DNA of 64,000 nt from Magnaporthiopsis rhizophila (taxonomy: Eukaryota; Ascomycota; Sordariomycetes; Magnaporthales; Magnaporthaceae), in NCBI GenBank assembly GCA_003049465.1, contig PYSS01000043.1, positions 1-64,000 on the forward strand, given 5' to 3'. Position numbers and translations under genes: made by a program. Of the stretch, positions 9,950-21,863 are shown in pieces. A model generated the notes under the pieces. The model was not told the DNA's origin. It saw only the letters and a list, made by a program, of their open reading frames with translations, and searched no databases. Position 1 is the stretch's first letter. The number at the start of each line of letters is the position of its first letter.

Positions 9950-12896
9950 ATGGTCTCCCGCAGAGACGTCAAAGACTGGCTCGTGGCCCAGATTAAAAAC
10001 CTGAAGCCCTCGTTTCTCGGCAAGACGGCACATTTCAACTTCATCAGCGCACACTGTCAGTCGAAACTCTCGCCCGGCCCTGCAAGGGCGCGCAAGAAAT
10101 CACATGGCTAACGGGCGCGCGCGCAGATCTCTACATTGTTGGACAGTCCTTTCTCGGTTCCATTCTGGTATACGCGTCTGGCAATGGCGCCACCTCATAT
10201 ATCGACTCCCTCTTTTTTGCCAGTGGGGCGTCCACTCAGGCCGGGCTGAATCCCATCGACGTCAACCAGCTGAACACCTTCCAGCAGGCTGTGCTTTACC
10301 TGCAGGCCATGATGTGCACGCCCATCACTATCAACACCTGCGTTGTCTTCTTGCGCCTCTACTGGTTCGAGAAGCGCCTGATGCACATCGTTAAGGAGGC
10401 CAGGAGGCGCCGAGGTACCATTTCCAAGTCTAGGTCCAAGTCTGTTTTTGAGCGCACCGACGATGCCGAGCAAGGTGTCAATGTGGATGACATCCGAGTT
10501 ATGCACGGAGGTGGTAACACGAGGATCACAAACGACGGCATCCTCCTCCCTCCTGTGTCGGAAGAGTCAAGACAGGATGGCTTAGGCAGCGGCCCGTCCC
10601 TGCACCTGCCAGACGAGGACGTGGATCCTCTCACGCCCCTACCCGTCAATGGCCGGCCTCGAGACATCAAATTTGCCGCGGCGGTCAAGCGGAGTGGCGC
10701 ATTCGACGATGGCGCCATGAACCTGCCCACGCCCCGGACTACCGAGGAGCACCTGGCCATTCTAGAGCGTCAGCGCAACGAGGACGAAACCCTGCGCATT
10801 CCAGGGCCCCGAGATGTGGAGCGTGGCATGGCCCCGGAGAGGGTTGACAATAGCAGCAGCAGCAGTGGCGAAGACAACGAGCCGGAGACGGATCGCCAAT
10901 CCCCCCAGCCTCGACGACCCAGCGGTAATTCTGAGCACCAGGCGCCCCAGCCCCGTCCCCAGACCATCATGATCGAGGAGCCGGCCAAGCCGCCAAGACG
11001 GGATGAGATGGCAGAGGATCTCGAGGTTATCAAAAATGTTTTCTCTCCCCTCTACACATTCCGCACCCCGCGCATGTTCAGGCGCAAGAAGCCACAGCAG
11101 AACGAAGACGAAGATGATGAAACCCGGGGACGACAACGGAACTTGCGGCCGCAGTCTAGCAAGCGGCAGCTTAGCGGTCTCCGGCGTGTCCTCAGCCACG
11201 ATCAGGGCATTGAGGGCACCCCATACCTCAGTTGGACGCCCACGATTGGTCGCAACTCAAATTTCGCGGGCATGTCGGAGGACCAACGTGATGAGGTGGG
11301 CGGCATCGAATACCGATCCCTGAAGGCGCTGGCAAAAGTCTTGGTATCTTACTTTCTCGGCTTTTCCATTTTCGGGGTCGTTTGCCTGCTTCCTTGGATC
11401 CGTCTCTCGGACCAATACGGCGCGGTCGTGGATGCAGCTGCGCAGAGCCGGACGTGGTGGGGCTTCTTCACGGCGAATTCGGCCTTCATGGACCTGGGCT
11501 TCACCCTCACTCCCGACAGCATGGTCTCTTTCAACACGGCCGTCTTCCCCCTCCTGATCATGAGCTTCCTCATCATCATCGGCAACACGGGATTTCCCGT
11601 CATGCTGCGGTTCATCATCTGGTTGACGTCGAGGATAATCCCCCAGAACAGTGGGCTGTGGGAGGAGCTGAGGTTCCTACTTGACCATCCCAGGCGCTGC
11701 TTCACCCTCCTCTTCCCTGCAGGTGCCACTTGGTGGCTATTTGGGATTCTGCTCTTGCTCAACGGCATCGACCTGATATTTTTCATCGTCTTGGATGTAA
11801 GTTTCTCTCCGTCCACTTCCTCGATCTTGTAAGACATAGACTTGGCTTTGGAACAGAAGAGACACGACGCTGACTGGGTTTCCTCTTGGGCGCTATGCAG
11901 CTTGGCAGTGGCGTTGTAAACGACATGCCCACGGGCATGAAAATCCTCAATGGCGTGTTCCAGGCCGCATCCACGAGGACGGCCGGATTCGCAAGCGTCA
12001 ATATATCGCAACTCCATCCCGCCGTTCAGACGTCATATCTTATCATGATGTACATCTCAATCTTCCCGATTGCCATCTCGGTCCGCCGCACCAACGTGTA
12101 CGAAGAAAGCTCGCTCGGCATCTACGGCGGCTCCGGCATGGAAGAGGAAGGCAATAATGGCTCTGACCTGTCATATGTCGGCTCCCATCTTCGGAGACAG
12201 CTGTCGTTTGATCTGTGGTACATCGCAATGGGCTTCTTCCTCCTCTCCCTCTCTGAGGGCGACCGGCTGCAGAAGGGCGATTTCGCCATGTTTGCCGTCC
12301 TGTTCGAGCTCGTCAGCGCCTACGGAACCGTCGGCCTAAGCTTGGGATACACGGGCGTGAACGCATCGCTCGTCTCGCAGTTTACAACGTTCGGAAAGGT
12401 GGTCATCATCGCCATGCAAATTCGAGGCCGCCACCGTGGGCTGCCCTATGGACTCGACCGTGCCGTACTGCTGCCCAGCGACTCACGCAACAAGAACGAA
12501 GAAGCTCTTGCCGAGGCCAGGCTCCAGGACGCGAGGCTGGCCCGCAGGATGTCGGGCGTCTCCACGGGCACCCACTTCACGGGCGTTCACCACCAAGGCA
12601 CGCCGTCTATGCAGCGGATGCGCAGCCGAAGCATTGATCGTACCAATAGCAACATCCTGTCGCAGCTTCTGCATCCCGGCCCCCACCCCCACCACACGCC
12701 GCATCACCACAATGCCGCGACGTTTACGTCAATGAGGTCCGTGTCCACCTCTCACCTGGATGATGTTGAGAATGACCATCTTGGCGTTGGTAGACACCCG
12801 GTACGCCGTGTCGAGACTTTTGGTCAAACCACCTCGGCCAGCCCAAGGCCTGCTGCCGTCAGTCCAAGGCCTGCTGCCGTTAGCCCAAAACCCTGA
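9950..12896 (+). CDS. TRK1: Trk-type high-affinity potassium transporter
   Basis: This is a plasma-membrane K+ uptake protein of the fungal Trk family. Exons are 9950-10055, 10127-11796 and 11901-12896, giving 923 residues with consistent phases. The N-terminus leads into the first membrane/pore unit (YIDSLFFASGASTQAGLNP, a first pore loop). It is followed by the long hydrophilic loop typical of fungal Trk proteins (roughly residues 130-450), rich in charged, Pro and Ser residues. Later pore loops are visible at TANSAFMDLGFTLTPDSM, QAASTRTAGFASVNI and AYGTVGLSLGYTGVN, and the conserved AMQIRGRHRGLPYGLDRA follows the last pore unit. The cytosolic tail is rich in His, Ser and Arg and ends in a tandem SPRPAAV/SPRPAAV/SPKP repeat encoded by near-identical 21-base units (12839-12880). 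The start at 9950 is chosen because the splice to YLYIVGQSFLG keeps frame. Confidence 0.92.
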
Positions 12897-13592
12897 GGGA
12901 GGGTCGTTTGGCAGTGACAGCGGCTGGATGAATACGCTTTTATATGGCGTTTGGGCATATACCTTTGTCTCTTTTTCTTCCTTTATTTTGCACTAGCATT
13001 GTTTGTTGGCATATTTATTTTATTATCCGCAGTTTGCGGACTTTTTTTCGGACAAAAAAAAGGCATTATGTGTATACTACAGGCAAAAGGGCATGAGATT
13101 CGAGCACAGCATGGAGTTCATGGGGCAGGCAAGTGGGACAGGCAACGCATCACCCTATCTAGAATCATTCTCGGGTCAGAAATGACCTCGTATTATTCTA
13201 GTTAAAGTAGCATTTGGCAGAATCTTTCAGTACGGGACACTTGGCCATGCTGCCATGTTTCAAGTGCGACGCTTGAAAGTCATTTGTTATTTCATCCCTT
13301 TTATGTGCTAGTCTCATCAGTTCAATGCTAATTGGCGTGAGGGAGAACGGTATACATGTCCTGACCATCTCTATATGGAGACACACATGCATTACCATCC
13401 AGGGTCCTTTGCCGATGTTGTACAATGTCATCGATTGTTGTTATACACTTAAAGTGGTATCTAAAATGACCAAGCCTTGTGCTGAAAAAAGTACGGTTGC
13501 CTGGCGGTCTAACTGGTAACGATTCTCTCTCTCTCCTGCCCCGCCAACCGCCTCCCCGTCCTTCTCACCCTGCCACGGCCGACCGGCCGACC
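12897..13592. other. intergenic region between convergent genes
   Basis: About 700 bp between the TRK1 stop and the bL19m stop. It is AT-rich with T and A runs and should hold both 3' UTRs. No coding or RNA gene is seen. Confidence 0.45.
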
Positions 13593-14252
13593 TTATTTCT
13601 TCTTGCCCTTGCCCGACGCCTTCTTGGCAGCGGCGGCCTGGGCGCCGGCGCGGGTGCGCAGCACGTTCCTCGACTTGCGCCAGGCGGCCACGATCTGCTC
13701 GACGCTGCCGCGGTCGTGGCGGGGCTGGCGCATGTACGTCAGGCGGGCGCGGCGGGCGCGTTTCGGCCTGCGCTGCACGATGTCGATGGCGACCACGTTG
13801 CGGCTGTAGACCTTGAACCACATCTCGACGCCGACTTTTGTCAGGGCGGTGCGCAGCAGCACGGCCGTCTCGATGCCCGAGCGGCGGATCGAGATGCACA
13901 CACCCGAGAAGGGCTCGGCGGCGCGGCGCGTCGTCACCATCAGCACGTCGCCGACCTTGACCGAGTCCGGCGAGTGGCGGTCGAAGAGGCGTGTGCGCGC
14001 ACCCGTCGGGTCCATGGCGCTCATCTGCTGCTTGTCGAAGGCGGCCATGGGGTCGGTCGTGGATGGTCGGGTCACGTCCGGCGGGGTGTAGACGGCGAAG
14101 CCGGTGCGGAAGCTGTTTGTTTGCCGGCCCTTGCGGATACCGACTGCGGGATGGAGGGTCAGCTGGAACTGGGCATGGTGGCTGGGTGGCACATGAGGAG
14201 CAAGCACTGACAGTATGTGTGTGGTGGAAGTGCGGCCTCGGAGGACGGCGAA

Positions 14253-14296
<44 letters not shown>

Positions 14297-14431
14297 AGAT
14301 GTGGATGTTGTCGTTGGAGTAGAGGCGGCCTCGGTGGCCATGAATCGAGGGGCTCCCAGCCTCTGTTGGCGGGCATGGCGCAGACTGTGCTTGAGGCAGC
14401 CCAAAAGCCGCCTTAATGGCGCCGAGTTCAT
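13593..14431 (-). CDS. IMG1: mitochondrial large-subunit ribosomal protein bL19m
   Basis: This is a component of the mitochondrial 54S ribosomal subunit, homologous to bacterial L19. Exons are 14431-14212 and 14143-13593 (intron 14144-14211, GTCAGT donor, CTGAC branch, GCAG acceptor), giving 256 residues. The L19 core is seen as VKVGDVLMVTTRRAAEPFSG, CISIRRSGIETAVLLR, GVEMWFKVYS and VVAIDIVQRRPKRARRARL. The tail is Lys/Ala-rich and basic, suited to RNA contact. The N-terminus (MNSAPLRRLLGCLKHSLRHA) is an Arg-rich presequence. It is followed by an unusual stretch of about eight Ser-Gly pairs encoded by a GGCTCC-type hexanucleotide repeat (plus-strand ccggag units, 14253-14296). The gene runs head-to-head with another predicted mitochondrial protein. 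Confidence 0.88.
14253..14296. repeat. hexanucleotide repeat inside bL19m
   Basis: Seven or more tandem ccggag units on the plus strand encode the Ser-Gly run of the bL19m N-terminus. As a microsatellite in a coding exon it could vary in length between strains without breaking the frame. Confidence 0.9.
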
Positions 14432-14735
14432 GGTTGGTGTGCACGAACCTGTCGTTTGTGCTGGGCTGTCCCGACGCTGAGCCTTGTCGGCAGATGGAAG
14501 TCGAAAAGTTCCAACATCAATTAGCGCGTAGCGTGCAGGCCCCAGCAGAGCTCCCCGCAGCTACATGTGTCAATTGGCGCATTGATTGGCTGTGTCACCC
14601 GCCCAACCCCACTATTCTGTGCGGGAATCTGGAACAAAAGTGATGCCGCGAAAAGCCATCGCCACTTGAGGCAGCCTCCTCACAGTCCCCTCTGCCGCGC
14701 TACATACGAGTAGCACAGAGGCAAACTCTGCCACA
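14432..14735. promoter_or_regulatory. bidirectional promoter of two mitochondrial-protein genes
   Basis: A 304 bp gap separates the start codons of bL19m (minus) and the mitochondrial protein at 14736 (plus). ATTGGC and CCAATT-like boxes occur at about 14571-14590. A shared promoter is inferred from the spacing. Confidence 0.45.
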
Positions 14736-16054
14736 ATGGCGAGGATATTAGTCGGCACGGCCTTGAGGGCGGCTGCCCCCTGCGGCGCTATAGCTCGACC
14801 CGTCGTCACGCAACAAAGGTGGTTTTCGCACTCGCCGGTAGCCCACAAATGTAGGTCCGTCCAGGCCACCCTGGGGGTTTGCTTGGCTTACCTGAAGACA
14901 GCGGGCTAACACGGCCTCCTATGAACATAGCTCAGCATGTCGTCACCTTCACATCCACATCTTCGACTGAGCTCGACTCGCTGCTCAACACGGTGCGAGA
15001 GCAGCGCATCATGCCCATGTACCTCTCGCCCCAGGAGCGCAAGAGGATCTACCGGGCGCGCGAGATACAGAAACTCAAGAACGACCCGCCCACAGTCACC
15101 ATCGACGGCGAGGTGCACAAGTTCACCTACACAGACCGGCACAAGGACCTGGCCGACGTGCGCAAGACGACAATGGGCGCCATAAAGCTCATGAAGACGT
15201 CGGAGGACTGGGCGAACCTGTCGCGCCTCCTCGTGGGCCTGCACCACATGGCCAAGATGCAGTGGTGGGACAACGGCAAGGGCGACCGCACCAAGCTGGC
15301 CCGTCGGGCTGGCACCCAGGACCGCATCTTCACCATCATCGAGTGCGCCCGCCAGGTCGCCGACACGGGCTTCAAGCTGGACGACCCGGAGCTGATTGCC
15401 GAGATCATGTACTGGGTGCAGTGGAAGGCCTTCGCCGGCTTCGAGGCCTCCTCGTTCGCGGACGCCTCAGCGGCCGCGGCGAAGCGCAAACCCTGGCCAG
15501 ATGCAGGTCTTACCCGCAAGGCGCTCCGCTGGGCTGATATGGTGGTCGAACTGCTGCAGCTGCCTGAACACGAGCCGACCGCGGGGCCACACAGCCAGCC
15601 GAGCGGTTTCGCCCTGCGCGACGACCCCAAGTGGATCGTTGCGCAGCTGCACCTCGCCGCCGCCATTGTCGTCAAACACAAGCTGCCAGAACAGGAGGTC
15701 GAGGCCGCGCGCAAACGTGTCACGCAGCTTGCCAGCACCCTTGTGAAGCGCTGGCCGGCAGGGAAGGGTTTCCAGAGCATGCAGGCGCCAAAGGACCCAA
15801 GTGACAAGAGCTTATTGTACCTCAAACACCCAAACCGCATCGTTCGCGAAGGAGCACTTGTCCTCTCCGCCCTGGACCTTGCCATGGCCTCGGTTGAGCC
15901 GGAACTCGCAGGGGAGCTCAAGTCCAGGCGGAATCCCACTTATGTCGAGGTCAACGATACCTTGGCGCAGGGGCCTGACGGACAGCGCACTGGCCGCATC
16001 GTATATGACATCTTGTTTGGCACAAACCACATCCTCCCTCCTTCCGAGAAGTAA
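14736..16054 (+). CDS. predicted mitochondrial protein of unknown function
   Basis: I do not recognise this family. Exons are 14736-14850 and 14931-16054 (GTAGGT donor, GCTAAC branch, TAG acceptor), giving 412 residues. The first 35 residues (MARILVGTALRAAAPC..., then QQRWFSHSP) form a classical mitochondrial presequence rich in Arg, Ala and Ser without acidic residues. The mature part is soluble and mostly helical in character, with no membrane segment. It contains a basic LSPQERKRIYRAREIQKLK stretch, a Trp-rich MAKMQWWDNGKG region and repeated amphipathic helices, which would suit a TPR-like or ribosome/assembly-associated factor. The head-to-head arrangement with bL19m fits a role in mitochondrial gene expression, but that is inference only. 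Skipping the intron would lose the presequence. Confidence 0.8.
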
Positions 16055-16380
16055 ATAGTGACGCACGTAGCTTGCGTGCTATTGTGCGTTGAAAGCGGGG
16101 TGGAGAAGAGGAGTGAATGCGAAGGTGAGAGGTCTCCTAGGGTCCACAAGGCCCTGGGTGGCGGTGGTCACTAGGCCAGACCAGACAGTCCGAATCGGGT
16201 GTCCGTTGTAAAAACAACAAGTCATGTCTAGACCATCCTATTTTGGTTGTGCTGTTTAGACTGCCTAGATACTGATGTAGTGGGTACATCTGCACAAAGA
16301 GATGGCAGGCATTATGGAGATTTCTAGACCCAAGATAGTGCGATATAACGCCGGTATATGAAAGGCATCTAAGAAGAGTT
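16055..16380. other. intergenic region between convergent genes
   Basis: A 326 bp gap between two stop codons facing each other. It should hold both 3' ends; nothing else is seen. Confidence 0.45.
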
Positions 16381-17628
16381 TCAAGGCAGGACAATGTACT
16401 TCTCGAGGTGCTTCGGGATGGCCGACAGCAACCTCTTCTCCTCGAGCCACTTGCGAGAAAAGAGGCGGTCGGCATACCTGTAGGCGCCGTCGCAAAGCAT
16501 GGTGACGACGGTGTGGCCCTTGCCGAGCCGCTCGGCGACCTCCTTGGCGGCGACGACGTTGAGGGAGGACGAGGCGCCCAGGTAGAGCCCCTCCTCGTCG
16601 AGGCAGCGGTACACCATCTCGACGCTCTTCTCGTCGCTGATGTGCAGGGCGCCGTCGAGCAGCTCCAGGTCCGGGCGCAGGTTGTCGGTGATGCGGCCCT
16701 GGCCGATGCCCTCGGTGATGCTGGAACCCGTCCGCTCCGTCAGGCGGCCGCCGCTAGTGATGTAGCTGTGCAGCACAGACCCGGGAGGGTCGGCGAGGAA
16801 GGACTTGACGGCGCCGCCGCTGGCGTCCTTGAGGAACCGGGTGACGCCGGCCAGGGTACCGGCAGTGCCGGTGGCGCAGGTGAAGGCGTCGACCTTGCCG
16901 CCGGTCTGGGCCCAGATCTCGGGGCCCGTGGTCTCGATGTGGGCGCGGCGGTTGGCCGTGTTGTCGAACTGGTTGGTCCAGACGGCGTTGTCGAGGCGCT
17001 CGGCGTGGCGGCGCGCCTGGTGGTTGTAGTTGTCCGGGTTCTCGAACGCGACGGCCGGCACCGGGTAGACCTCGGCGCCCAGCAGGCGCAGCAGGTCGAT
17101 CTTGCCCTGCGACTGCGTGTTGGGCATGTAGATGACGAGCTTGTAGCCGCGCGACCGACACACGTGCGCCAAGCCGATGCCCGTGTTGCCCGCCGTGCCC
17201 TCGACCACGGTGCCGCCGGGCCTCAGCAGGCCGCGCTCCTCGGCGTCCTTGACCACGTACAGAGCCGCCCGGTCCTTGACGGACCCGCCCGGGTTCATGA
17301 ACTCGGCCTTGCCCAGGATCTCGCACCCGGTCTCCTCCGACAGCCTGTTGAGCCGGATCAGGGGCGTGTTGCCGATGGCTTTGAGCGCAATGTTAGCAGG
17401 CTTTGCTCATGTTTTTGCGCCACGGCGCGCACACCTGGATCCGACTGCAAGTGCCGTTCTTGAGGGGCTATGGATGAGAGTCCCGGCTCGCGCACCTCCG
17501 GTCAGACCCTTTGCGATCCCTTGCGCCCTCGAGACATTCAACGTATGTTGGGTCGGCTCAGCCGCCGCCGCAACGGCTGCCCTCAGCGTGCTAGCCGTGG
17601 TGAATCTGCGCACGCCATGGCGCAACAT
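16381..17628 (-). CDS. cysteine synthase, mitochondrial type (PLP-dependent)
   Basis: This is a fold-type II PLP enzyme of the cysteine synthase/cystathionine beta-synthase family, close to the fungal Cys synthase 2 (yeast YGR012W) branch. Exons are 17628-17496 and 17378-16381 (intron 17379-17495, TGCTAAC branch, AAG acceptor), giving 376 residues. The join creates AIGNTPLIRLNRLS, the family's conserved N-terminal motif. The PLP lysine lies in MNPGGSVKDRAA; the phosphate and substrate loops are GTAGNTGIGLAHV and CATGTAGTLAGVTRFL. Compared with bacterial CysK it has a longer C-terminal region ending SRKWLEEKRLLSAIPKHLEK. The N-terminus (MLRHGVRRFTTASTLRAAV) looks like a mitochondrial presequence; an in-frame Met at 17688 would add 20 residues. 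The donor is GTGCGC, weaker than usual, but phase and protein match support it. Confidence 0.9.
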
Positions 17629-18415
17629 TGTGGGCGTGTGTATTGTGAGACGCGGGTTTGGTGGATTTCTTGGTCGGCTGGATTTCAACTCTTGTCACTT
17701 TGAATTACAAAAGCCAAAAAGGTACCGAGGTACATATTTAAAATCGCAATAGAGACATGTTGCAATTGGAACGCCCGCGGCACCGGCAATCACCACATCG
17801 TCGGCCGGGTATCGGCCTTTGATGTCGCAAGTGGGGGTCGCCTCCACTTGGCAAGTCCTTATTTTGTATTTCGATACAAGTGCTGACTGATTCGGCTGAG
17901 GAGGCCTGGAGTTGTCGAGGTGGAAAGCTCTAGAAAAGAGGTATGCATTTGAGGGGCTGTTCTGGTAGGGAGTGGGACAGTCATTTGAGGGCAGGGCTAA
18001 ACTAGCCTGTCTGTCGGGGCGGAAGGCCTGGACGGAACTGTCTGATTTCAGGACATTGACGGCCCGCTGCTGCCTGCAGGTTCCGATGATTCACTCTCCT
18101 GAAGTTCGATGGATCTTAGAAAAGGGACAAAAGGTACAAGATACCAAGTTACCCATACTAATTCCCCATCAATGAGAGTAGCTTGCACACGGTGCATATT
18201 TAGCGCGTAAATCGCCGCCCGTGTTGGTGGGGTATCGAGTCTCCTGGAGGGGTAGAGCTTGGAACCTGGTGGTGGATGTCAACATATGCGTCCCACTCCT
18301 CCGCCGTTACAAACAATCCACCTGCCAACCTGCGCTGCCGACACTCACCTTGCTCGCCTGTTCACCACGGGCGCCTCCATACCAACTCATTTGCGTCTAA
18401 AACACCACCAGGATC
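17629..18415. other. divergent intergenic region
   Basis: Nearly 800 bp between the cysteine synthase start (minus) and the UBA1 start (plus). It should contain both promoters. No gene is seen. Confidence 0.4.
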
Positions 18416-21400
18416 GTGGTGCAGTCTACACCTGTGCGGTGTCAGCGGGTCGATTCCGACGCCGAAACTATAACGTTGCCAGGCATATCGGCTACGCTGG
18501 GGAAGCGTAGGCTATCCGCAGGGGACCTTGCAGCATCCTGCAAACGAGCTATGGCGGTAGGACAGGTCCTCTCCTTTTGTGTGATGCGCCGCGGCCTGGA
18601 ACGCGATAACTAACGACGAGCTGCTCTCTACGGCGTAGGACCAACGGCTCCCCGAGGTCGACCTGGTGACCAGGATGCAGGTCGACGACTCGGTCGTCAA
18701 CGTCGTCGGCGGTGGCGAGATCGACGAGTCCCTCTACAGTCGCCAGCTCTATGTCCTGGGTCACGAGGCCATGAGACGTATGGGCGCCTCCAACGTGCTC
18801 ATCGCCGGCCTCAAGGGCCTCGGAGTCGAGATCGCCAAAAACATCGCCCTGGCTGGCGTCAAGAGCCTCTCACTCCACGACCCGGCCCCTGTTGCCATCG
18901 CCGATCTGTCGTCACAGTTCTTCCTGCGTCCCGAGGACGTCGGCAAGCCGCGCGACCAGGTCACAGCCCCCCGCGTCGCCGAGCTTAATGCATACACCCC
19001 GGTTACTGTCCACGCGTCGTCGGGCCTCGTCGATGACCTCTCGCAGCTGGACAAGTACCAGGTCGTGGTGCTCACCAACGCCCCGCTGGTTGTTGAAAAG
19101 GCCGTTGGCGACTACTGCCACTCCAAGGGTATCTACTTCGTCGCAGCTGATACCTTTGGCTTGTTTGGATCCCTCTTCTGCGATTTTGGCAAGGAATTTA
19201 CCGTCATTGATGCCACGGGCGAGAACCCCCTGAACGGCATGGTGAACGGCATCGACGAGGAGGGTGTGGTCACCACACCAGACGATGCGCGACACGGCCT
19301 CGAAGACGGCGACTACGTCACGTTTACCGAAGTTCAAGGCATGGAAGCGCTCAACGGGTGCCAACCCCGGAAGATAACCGTAAAGGGCCCTTACACTTTC
19401 TCTATTGGCGATGTCTCGGGGCTCGGGACGTACGAGCGAGGCGGCCTGTACCAGCAGGTCAAGATGCCCAAGCTCCTGGACTTCAAGGGCTTCACGGACG
19501 CCCTGGCCGACCCCGAATTTGTCATCACCGACTATGCCAAGTTCGACCGCCCGCAGCAGCTGCACGTCGGCTTCCAGGCGCTTCACGCGTTTGCCCAGAC
19601 ACACAGCCGCCTGCCGCGCCCATTCAGCACCGAGGACGCCACCGTCATTGTGAACTCAGCCAAGGAGTTTGCCAAGGCCGCTGGGCTCGAGGTGGAGTTT
19701 GACGAGAAGCTCCTCACTGAGCTGAGCTACCAGGCCACGGGCGATCTGAACCCGATGGCCGCGTTCTTCGGTGGCGTCACCGCCCAAGAGGTCCTGAAGG
19801 CCGTCTCGGGCAAGTTCCACCCTGTCAAGCAATGGATGTACTTCGACTCGCTCGAGTCTCTCCCGACCAACATCCCCCGCTCCGAGGAGCTCTGCCGACC
19901 GCTCAACTGCCGCTACGATGGTCAGATCGCCGTTTTTGGCAAACAGTACCAGGACAAGGTCGCCAACATGAAGCAGTTCCTAGTCGGCGCTGGGGCCATA
20001 GGCTGCGAGATGCTGAAGAACTGGGCAATGATTGGGCTCGGTACCGGACCGGAGGGCAAGATCGTTATCACCGACATGGACTCCATCGAGAAGAGCAACC
20101 TCAATCGCCAGTTCCTGTTCCGTCCCAAGGACGTGGGCCAGATGAAGAGCGATTGTGCGGCCAAGGCGGCGGAGCTGATGAACCCCGAACTGTCGGGTCA
20201 CATCGTGTGCTTGAAGGACCGCGTGAGCCCGGAGACGGAGCACATTTTCAACGAGGAGTTCTGGGGAGGCCTAGACGGCGTGACTAATGCGCTTGACAAC
20301 GTGGAGGCGAGGACATATGTCGACCGCCGCTGCGTGTTCTTCCACAAGCCCCTGCTGGAGAGCGGTACTCTGGGCACCAAGGGCAACACACAAGTGGTCC
20401 TCCCCAAGCTGACGGAATCCTACTCGTCGTCTCAGGACCCGCCAGAGCAGTCGTTCCCCATGTGCACCCTGAGGAGTTTCCCCAACAAAATCGAGCACAC
20501 CATTGCGTGGGCTCGGGAGCTTTTCGATTCTAGCTTCATCCGGCCGGCCGAGACGGTGAACCTGTACCTGTCGCAGCCCGGCTATCTAGAGTCGACTCTC
20601 AAACAGGGCGGGAATGAGAAGCAGACGCTCGAGACTCTCCGAGACTACCTGACCAAGGATCGGGCCAGGTCGTTTGAGGATTGCGTGATATGGGGCCGCA
20701 ACCTATTCGAGAAGAACTACAACAACGCCATCCGTCAGCTTCTCCACAACTTCCCCAAGGACTCCGTTTCCTCTACAGGAACGCCGTTCTGGTCCGGGCC
20801 CAAGCGTGCCCCTGACCCGCTCACCTTTGATCCCGAAGATGCCTCGCACTTTGGGTTTGTCGTTGCGGCGGCCAGCCTCCATGCTTTCAACTACAACATC
20901 AACGTCAAGGACAAGACCAAACAGGACTTCCTCGACGTCCTGTCCAACATGATCGTCGAGGAGTTTGAGCCAGATCCGGATGTCAAGATCCAGGCGGACG
21001 ATAAAGAGCCGGTGAGTTTACGATTGCTGACAATATGCTTAGTCGTCATCCGAGACGGACCCCAGCCGTGGACACTATACAAATAAGACGCAGTCAAGAA
21101 GCATTGTGCTAATTCACCCCGCAAACAGGACCCAAACGCTGGAGCCTCTGCCTTCGATGACACCAACGAGTTGGAGCAGATCATAAAGGAGCTGCCGGCG
21201 CCCAAGGACATGGCAGGCTTCAAGCTGACGCCGGTGGAGTTCGAGAAGGACGACGACACGAACCACCACATCGACTTCATCACGGCTGCCAGCAACCTGC
21301 GGGCGGCCAACTACAAGATCGAGCAGGCGGACCGACACAAGACCAAGTTCATCGCGGGCAAGATCATCCCAGCCATCGCGACCACGACGGCGCTGGTGAC

Positions 21401-21863
21401 GGGCCTGGTCGTTCTGGAGCTCTACAAGATCATTGACGGCAAGGACGACATCGAGCAGTACAAGAATGGGTTCGTGAACCTAGCGCTGCCCTTCTTCGGA
21501 TTCAGCGAGCCGATCGCCAGCCCCAAAGTGGAGTACAAGGGCCCCAACGGCAAAGTTACACTGGACAAGATCTGGGACCGTTTCGAGCTCGAGGATGTGA
21601 CGCTTCGGGAGCTCATGGATGACTTTGAGAAGAGGGGCCTGACGATCACGATGCTGAGCTCGGGTGTCAGCCTGTTGTATGCGGCATTCTTCCCAGCGGC
21701 CAAGCTCAAGGAGCGGTATCCTATGAAGCTGAGCCAGCTGGTTGAGTTCATCACCAAGAAGCCGATACCAGAGCACCAAAAGGAGGTCATCTTTGAGGTG
21801 GTGACGGAAGACGCGGACGGCGAGGACGTCGAGGTGCCCTACCTGAAGGTCAAGGTCCGATAG
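18416..21863 (+). CDS. UBA1: ubiquitin-activating enzyme E1
   Basis: This enzyme activates ubiquitin with ATP, forms a thioester on its catalytic cysteine and passes ubiquitin to E2 enzymes. Proposed exons are 18416-18556, 18639-21011 and 21129-21863 (1082 residues). The second intron (GTGAGT donor, CAG acceptor) is certain; the first (GTAGGA donor, ACTAAC branch, TAG acceptor) is inferred. It replaces an otherwise in-frame TAG and adds a basic KRR-containing head of the kind fungal E1s carry. Without it translation would start at 18675. The protein shows the inactive adenylation half (GEIDESLYSRQLYVLGHEAM), the ATP-binding half (GAGAIGCEMLKNWAMIG, DMDSIEKSNLNRQFLFR), the catalytic Cys in SFPMCTLRSFPN (codon 20463-20465) and a C-terminal ubiquitin-fold domain. 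Confidence 0.95.

Noticed and set aside
13441..14376. Minus-strand frame rich in Arg, Pro and Ala
   Set aside because: Out-of-frame shadow of bL19m; repeat-derived PAPAPAP run and no domain.
16408..17463. Plus-strand frame of 351 codons
   Set aside because: Antisense shadow of the cysteine synthase gene, whose protein is unmistakable.
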